Source: JAPLJQ01 sp037143735
GTDB taxonomy: Bacteria > Desulfobacterota > Syntrophia > Syntrophales > UBA2185
Length of the DNA: 29,387 nucleotides
Direction: 5' to 3'
NCBI GenBank assembly: GCA_037143735.1
Contig: JBAWYD010000014.1
Span: 1-29,387 of the forward strand
Shown: positions 25,092 to 29,387 of the stretch, piece by piece
How positions within the stretch are numbered: the stretch's first letter is position 1
Layout of the letters: the number at the start of each line of letters is the position of its first letter
Translations under genes and position numbers: made by a program
Notes under the pieces: generated by a model
Database searches by the model: none
Told to the model about the DNA's origin: nothing
The model's input: the letters and a program-made list of their open reading frames with translations, nothing else

Positions 25092-27277
25092 TGGGGAATC
25101 TTCCTGACCAGGACTTTCCTTGGCTTGACGCCGTCAGATGGTCCGACGACGCCTTCTGCTTCCATGCGCTCTACGATGCGGGCGGCCCGGTTGTAGCCAA
25201 TTTTCATGTACCTCTGGACGAGGGAGATGGAGGCCTGCCCCAGTTCCGTTATCAGTTCGACGGCCTCATCATATTTTTCATCGTAGTCATCATCCGGCTT
25301 TGCGCCATCCATGGCGTCGGATTTGTATTCGGAAATGGATTCATCATAGGCGGGTCGGGCCTGTTTTTTAACAAAATCCACGATTCTCTCGATCTCCTTG
25401 TCCGATACGTAAGGGCCGTGGATGCGGGCCAGCTTCGATGATCCGGGAGGCATGTACAGCATATCGCCGGACCCCAGGAGGTTTTCCGCTCCCAATTGAT
25501 CGAGAATCGTCCGGGAATCGACCTTGGATGAGACCTGGAAGGAAATCCTTGTGGGGAAATTGGCTTTAATGACGCCGGTAATCACATCGACGGACGGTCT
25601 CTGGGTCGCCAGTATCAGATGGATGCCGGCTGCCCTGGCCATCTGGGCCAAACGGGCAAGAGATTCTTCCACGTGTCTCTGAGCGACCATCATGAGATCC
25701 GCCAGTTCATCGATGATGATCACGATATAAGGCAGTTTTGTCGGCATTTTCCCGTCCGCTAATCTTGCTTCACCGGTCTCGGGAGACGGGGTGATTTTTT
25801 CTTTCGGCGTCTTTTCAATGATCCTGTTGAAGGCTTCGATATTTTTTACACCCAATTCCACAATGACTTTATATCGTCTTTCCATTTCCTCAACAGCCCA
25901 TTTTAGTACCTGTGCGGCTTTTTTCGGGTCGACCACCACGGGGTGAATGAGATGGGGGATTCCTTCATAGGCGGAAAGTTCAAGCCTCTTGGGATCGATC
26001 ATGAGGAATTTGACATCCTCCGGGGGGGTCTTGAAAAGAATGCTGCATATCATGGCATTCAGAGAGACGCTTTTTCCCGAACCCGTTGTGCCGGCGATCA
26101 GGAGATGGGGCATCCTGGTAAGATCGGTAATGACAGGGGTGCCCACGATGTCTTCGCCGAGGACAATGGGCAGCTTGAAAGGGGATTCGAGGAACGCTTC
26201 GTTGTCCAATACATCTTTCAGGTGAACCGGTTCCCGTTCATGGTTGGGAATTTCGATGCCGATGACGGCTTTCCCCGGTATGGGAGCGATGATTCTGATG
26301 CTCGGCGCCCGGAGCGCCAGGGCAAGATCATCGGAAAGATTCGTGATTTTGTTGATTTTAACTCCGGGGGCGGGTTCCAGTTCATACATGGTGATGACGG
26401 GCCCGGGCTTGACTTCAACCACTTTTCCCTCAACACCGAAGTCGGCAAGCTTCTTTTCGAGGATCCGGGAATTCATGATGAGACTGTCCCGCTTGATCCG
26501 GGTATTTTTTCGTTCGACCTGATCGAGGAGAGTCAACGGCGGCAGATTAAACAGGCCGTTCGTCTGAAGAAACTCGAAGTGGGCCTGTTCCGTTTTTTTC
26601 CGCTTTGCCTTTTCGGTCAGCGCCGGCGTTTCGTCGATCACGGGAATTTTCTGTGACCTGTCTTTCTCTTCTCTCTTCCTTGACTCCGCATTTCTTGAGA
26701 TAAGTCTTTTCAAATCCGCCCATAGAGCCACAACAAATTCCTTCAAGCCCCTGCATAGCGATACTAAAGACAGATTGGACATGACCATAAGGGATATAAT
26801 GAGAATCAGCAGGAAGACGATATATGTGCCGGTCTGGTTGAAATACTCATTGAGAAATTCTGACAGAACGGATCCCAGAAGGCCTCCCGCCCCGAATTTG
26901 GCGCCATAAACCTGAATCTCCGAAATGATCGCCGTCAGAAGACCGGCGGAGGAGAAAATGAGGCCGGCGAAACCGGAAACGGTTACCGCGTTTACTTGAA
27001 AGGACTTATCGAGAAAATATTTAATGGAGGTGATTAAAATGACGACGGGCAGTAAAAAGGCGCTTAACCCCAGCAGCCTGAAAAGAGAATCGGCGGTATA
27101 AGACCCGGCATATCCGATAAGATTATGGGTTTTAATCGTTTCCGCCACAAAATGGGTAAAAGACGGGTCCAGTGGGTGGTAAGACGTCAGGCTGAGCAAC
27201 AGGAAAAGAGCGAAGGCCAGGCATATCACCCCTGAAATTTCTCTTGTTTGTCCATTATCTGCTTGTTTTTCAGTCAT
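25088..27277 (-). CDS. ftsK: FtsK/SpoIIIE DNA translocase
   Basis: A 729-residue hexameric DNA pump that clears chromosome ends from the septum and helps dimer resolution. Residues 15-170 hold about four membrane segments, followed by a short charged linker (195-235) much shorter than in E. coli. The motor domain carries Walker A GTTGSGKS (396-403) and Walker B YIVIIIDELADLM. The C-terminal gamma winged helix (ASISLVQRYMKIGYNRAARIVERME) should read the polar KOPS-like sequences. It lies 49 bases after uppP, in a run with plsC, uppP and rimO. Confidence 0.94.
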   Translation of the reverse strand: MTEKQADNGQTREISGVICLAFALFLLLSLTSYHPLDPSFTHFVAETIKTHNLIGYAGSYTADSLFRLLGLSAFLLPVVILITSIKYFLDKSFQVNAVTVSGFAGLIFSSAGLLTAIISEIQVYGAKFGAGGLLGSVLSEFLNEYFNQTGTYIVFLLILIISLMVMSNLSLVSLCRGLKEFVVALWADLKRLISRNAESRKREEKDRSQKIPVIDETPALTEKAKRKKTEQAHFEFLQTNGLFNLPPLTLLDQVERKNTRIKRDSLIMNSRILEKKLADFGVEGKVVEVKPGPVITMYELEPAPGVKINKITNLSDDLALALRAPSIRIIAPIPGKAVIGIEIPNHEREPVHLKDVLDNEAFLESPFKLPIVLGEDIVGTPVITDLTRMPHLLIAGTTGSGKSVSLNAMICSILFKTPPEDVKFLMIDPKRLELSAYEGIPHLIHPVVVDPKKAAQVLKWAVEEMERRYKVIVELGVKNIEAFNRIIEKTPKEKITPSPETGEARLADGKMPTKLPYIVIIIDELADLMMVAQRHVEESLARLAQMARAAGIHLILATQRPSVDVITGVIKANFPTRISFQVSSKVDSRTILDQLGAENLLGSGDMLYMPPGSSKLARIHGPYVSDKEIERIVDFVKKQARPAYDESISEYKSDAMDGAKPDDDYDEKYDEAVELITELGQASISLVQRYMKIGYNRAARIVERMEAEGVVGPSDGVKPRKVLVRKIPH

Positions 27278-27326
27278 CTTTTAAAACGCATGCTCCTATT
27301 GGAAACCTTATCCGTTATGAGACGTT

Positions 27327-28154
27327 TCAGGAGGCTTGAAGAATCAGCGTTATACACCCGACAAACCAGCAATAGTAGGCGAACATTTTTAACCCCTTCT
27401 TTTTAATGATGAGAAAAAGAAATTTCAGGGACATAAAGCCGGTTATGGCAGCCATCAGGAATCCGATTCCGTAGGCCGGCAGGTCTGAAGCTGGAATCGA
27501 CGTCAAGTATCTGGATTCCAGAACAGCTGCACCTGTAATAGCCGGAATGGAGAGCAGAAAGGAAAACCGGGCTGCCGTTTCGCGGTCGAGTCTCCTGAAT
27601 ATCCCGAAGGCGATCGTAGAACCTGATCTTGAGATGCCCGGTATAAGGGCAACGGCCTGAGCCATTCCGATAACAATGCCGTCTGTGATATTCATTTCGT
27701 CTTCCTGCCTGTCGGCGTTTTTGACCTGATCGGAGAGGAAAAGGAGCACCCCTGTAATGAGCAGCATGGCAGCGGCGACTCCAACCGATTCAAAAAGTCC
27801 GTGAATCGCATCCTTGAAAAGAAGCCCCGCAATCCCTGCGGGCAGGGTGCCTATGATGATTAAAAGCGCCATTTTCCTTCTCATGGCTATCCGTCTGCTG
27901 TCGTCGCGACGGAATGATACGGGGAGCCATTTTCCGGGAATCAACGCTTTCGTGATGTCAAGGATGTCTTTTCTGAAAAAGAAGATGACGGCAAAAAGGG
28001 TTCCCAGATGGAGGATGACATCAAAAAGCACCCCCGGTTGATGAAATCCCTTGATGAAACTTTGTACAATGACCAGATGGGCCGAACTGCTCACAGGGAG
28101 CAATTCCGTCAGACCCTGAACGATTCCCAGCACGACGCCTTCCCAGATACTCAA
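27327..28154 (-). CDS. uppP: Undecaprenyl-diphosphatase
   Basis: A 275-residue multi-span membrane enzyme of the BacA/UppP family that dephosphorylates undecaprenyl diphosphate and recycles the lipid carrier for peptidoglycan synthesis. Both catalytic motifs are visible: Glu17 followed by PVSSSAH (20-26), and PGISRSGST near residue 170. Several hydrophobic helices follow, and the length is normal. It lies 36 bases after plsC and 49 before ftsK, so it is part of an envelope and division operon. Confidence 0.93.
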   Translation of the reverse strand: MSIWEGVVLGIVQGLTELLPVSSSAHLVIVQSFIKGFHQPGVLFDVILHLGTLFAVIFFFRKDILDITKALIPGKWLPVSFRRDDSRRIAMRRKMALLIIIGTLPAGIAGLLFKDAIHGLFESVGVAAAMLLITGVLLFLSDQVKNADRQEDEMNITDGIVIGMAQAVALIPGISRSGSTIAFGIFRRLDRETAARFSFLLSIPAITGAAVLESRYLTSIPASDLPAYGIGFLMAAITGFMSLKFLFLIIKKKGLKMFAYYCWFVGCITLILQAS

Positions 28155-28190
28155 ATGATTTCCTTTCCTGCAATCATGAAATATTTCACA

Positions 28191-28904
28191 TTAGAGATTT
28201 TCGTATGTTTCACAGTTCCCTACAATGACATTCCTCACCCTTTCGATCAGCTCATTACGGTTTTCAATCTCATATCCGCTCACATCAATCGGTTTATCGA
28301 TAACCAGTGTAACCTGTCCGGGTTTTATATGCAGGGATCGTTTGGGCATGATATCCTTTGCTCCGACAATGGATATCGGCACGATGGGAACGCCCGATTT
28401 AATGGCCAGATGAAACATCCCTTTTTTAAAGGGCCTTATGCTTCCGTCTCTGCTCCTCGTTCCTTCAGGGAAGGACATCATGGATTTTCCTTCCGTGATC
28501 TTCCGGGCTGCTTTATCAATGCTCATCATGGCTCTTTCGTGATTCTGCCTGTCTATTTCGATATATCCCGCGTTCCTCATGGCCGCTCCAAAAACAGGGA
28601 TATTAAACAGCTCCTTTTTAACGATCCATCGGAACTGACCTGGAATATGAGCCAGAACAATCAGAATGTCAAAATCGCTCTGGTGGTTTGCCATAAAAAT
28701 CTGTGGTCTTCCTGCGAGAACATTTTCCGTTCCGATGACCTTGACCCTGGTATTTGATAGAATCAGCAATATCCTCGCCCATATGCTTGCAACTCTATGA
28801 GCTTTATTTTCACCGGGAGAGATGAGGGGAAATAACACGGCGCATCCCGACATAAATGCCGTAAAGATGACACCGATTATGAGTAACAGGACGGAACGAA
28901 TCAT
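28191..28904 (-). CDS. plsC: 1-acyl-sn-glycerol-3-phosphate acyltransferase
   Basis: A 237-residue lysophosphatidate acyltransferase of phospholipid synthesis, anchored by N-terminal hydrophobic segments (about 3-29). The catalytic NHQSDFD motif (His74, Asp79) and the substrate-binding FPEGTR (145-150) are complete, as is the later VPIVPISIVG. AGGGAAG lies upstream of the ATG. It is the first gene of the plsC-uppP-ftsK-rimO run, with a candidate promoter at 28951-28979. Confidence 0.92.
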   Translation of the reverse strand: MIRSVLLLIIGVIFTAFMSGCAVLFPLISPGENKAHRVASIWARILLILSNTRVKVIGTENVLAGRPQIFMANHQSDFDILIVLAHIPGQFRWIVKKELFNIPVFGAAMRNAGYIEIDRQNHERAMMSIDKAARKITEGKSMMSFPEGTRSRDGSIRPFKKGMFHLAIKSGVPIVPISIVGAKDIMPKRSLHIKPGQVTLVIDKPIDVSGYEIENRNELIERVRNVIVGNCETYENL

Positions 28905-28950
28905 GCCATCTTCCCTAATATCATTAAGATACTTGAAATTGCTTTTGAAA

Positions 28951-28979
28951 TTTCTACTTTATAAACCATGTGAAGTCAA
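28951..28979 (-). promoter_or_regulatory. Candidate promoter of the plsC-uppP-ftsK-rimO run
   Basis: On the minus strand, -35 TTGACT (28979-28974), a 17-base spacer and -10 TAGAAA (28956-28951), about 45 bases before the plsC start. The spacing is ideal and the -35 is a five-of-six match; the -10 is weaker. Confidence 0.45.
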
Positions 28980-28983
28980 CAGG

Positions 28984-29027
28984 GAATATTCCGTGCGCAG
29001 GCCGCTTTATAACGCCCGCGAATATTC
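28984..29027. repeat. Paired GAATATTC palindromes forming an imperfect dyad
   Basis: The palindromic octamer GAATATTC occurs at 28984-28991 and again at 29020-29027, with partly complementary GC-rich bases between. It lies upstream of the candidate plsC promoter and just past the end of the integrase remnant. It may be a protein-binding site or a relic of the mobile element. Confidence 0.35.
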
Positions 29028-29080
29028 TCATTTTGCATATCTTTCTCGTTCTTCAAAACACTTAAATATAGCGGCGGTCA

Positions 29081-29382
29081 TCAGATGCGGTCGAGGGGGC
29101 TTTGCAGGTTGCGGATATCCCGGGCCATTACATGGGTGTATATCTCCGTGGTCTTGACGTCCGCGTGCCTTCGGTAGCCAAATGGGAGAGAGACGCCTCG
29201 ATATCCTTTGCTCCGAGAAGCCGCGGATGGGTCTTGCCGCCGAAGTAGTGGATATAACGAAGTATCCATTGACAATAGGTCTGCTCTGTGCGATAGGCAT
29301 AGCGGTGGTATCGAAGGACCTCTCGAACTTGGTCCATTAATTTGAGATTCGGATTTGGGTGGAACTTCGGTTTATTTTCCAT
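29081..29382 (-). pseudogene. Integron integrase remnant (N- and C-termini joined out of frame)
   Basis: The first part, from the ATG at 29382, reads as the N-terminal SAM-like domain of an integron integrase (DQVREVLRYHRYAYRTEQTY and IEASLSHLATEG). From about 29168 another frame gives the C-terminal end of the same family, HADVKTTEIYTHVMARD and SPLDRI, ending at a stop at 29081; this includes the terminal part with the catalytic tyrosine (YTHV). Some 200 codons with the other catalytic residues (the Arg, His and Arg boxes) are missing. The junction lies near 29166-29170. It cannot be active. No attI or attC site was recognised in the visible flank. Confidence 0.8.
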
Positions 29383-29387
29383 GTTTG

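Overview
The window looks like chromosomal DNA of an anaerobic, syntrophic or sulfate-reducer-like bacterium of the former Deltaproteobacteria (Desulfobacterota, possibly Syntrophales-like). This is inferred from a selenocysteine formate dehydrogenase with HydB/HydG-type electron-transfer partners, a DUF362 ferredoxin-like protein, a LUD-domain protein and the general protein style. No rRNA, tRNA or CRISPR array was seen. Most genes are on the minus strand; only nnr and a cold-shock gene read forward.

Region 1 (1-3641, minus) is a formate dehydrogenase operon: a HydG/AsrB-like flavin/2Fe-2S subunit, then a molybdopterin catalytic subunit read through an in-frame UGA (selenocysteine, with a SECIS-like hairpin directly after it), then a HydB-like iron-sulfur subunit that runs off the left edge. 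The start and stop codons touch or overlap, so the three are probably co-translated.

Region 2 (3801-19496, minus) is an accessory or defence island. Reading in the direction of transcription from the right it holds: a HigB toxin with an XRE/ImmA-type antitoxin; a ParB-like gene broken by an internal deletion; a TcmP gene with an in-frame amber codon; its usual partner DUF5131 (Gp37/Gp68); an ATPase-TOPRIM (OLD-like) nuclease; and a large beta-class DNA methyltransferase. These are followed by a DUF433/DUF5615 toxin-antitoxin pair whose reading frames overlap the next gene, a 1007-residue helicase-nuclease restriction subunit, and then an orphan ParB-like protein, a DUF362 ferredoxin-like protein and a DUF2332 protein in one tight run. 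The methyltransferase has an AT-richer central specificity segment, which suggests the recognition domain was swapped. A perfect 22-bp palindrome lies between tcmP and the parB remnant.

Region 3 (19497-28979) is core housekeeping: nnr (NAD(P)H-hydrate repair, plus strand), convergent with a LUD-protein/polyprenyl-synthase pair that has a near-consensus sigma-70 promoter. A cold-shock gene with a long structured leader and a strong terminator follows, and then a plsC-uppP-ftsK-rimO run for envelope, division and ribosome modification.

Region 4 (29081-29387) is the wreck of an integron integrase: its N- and C-terminal ends are joined out of frame with the catalytic middle missing. Together with the two other broken genes (tcmP, parB-like), this shows past mobile-element activity and decay around the core genes.
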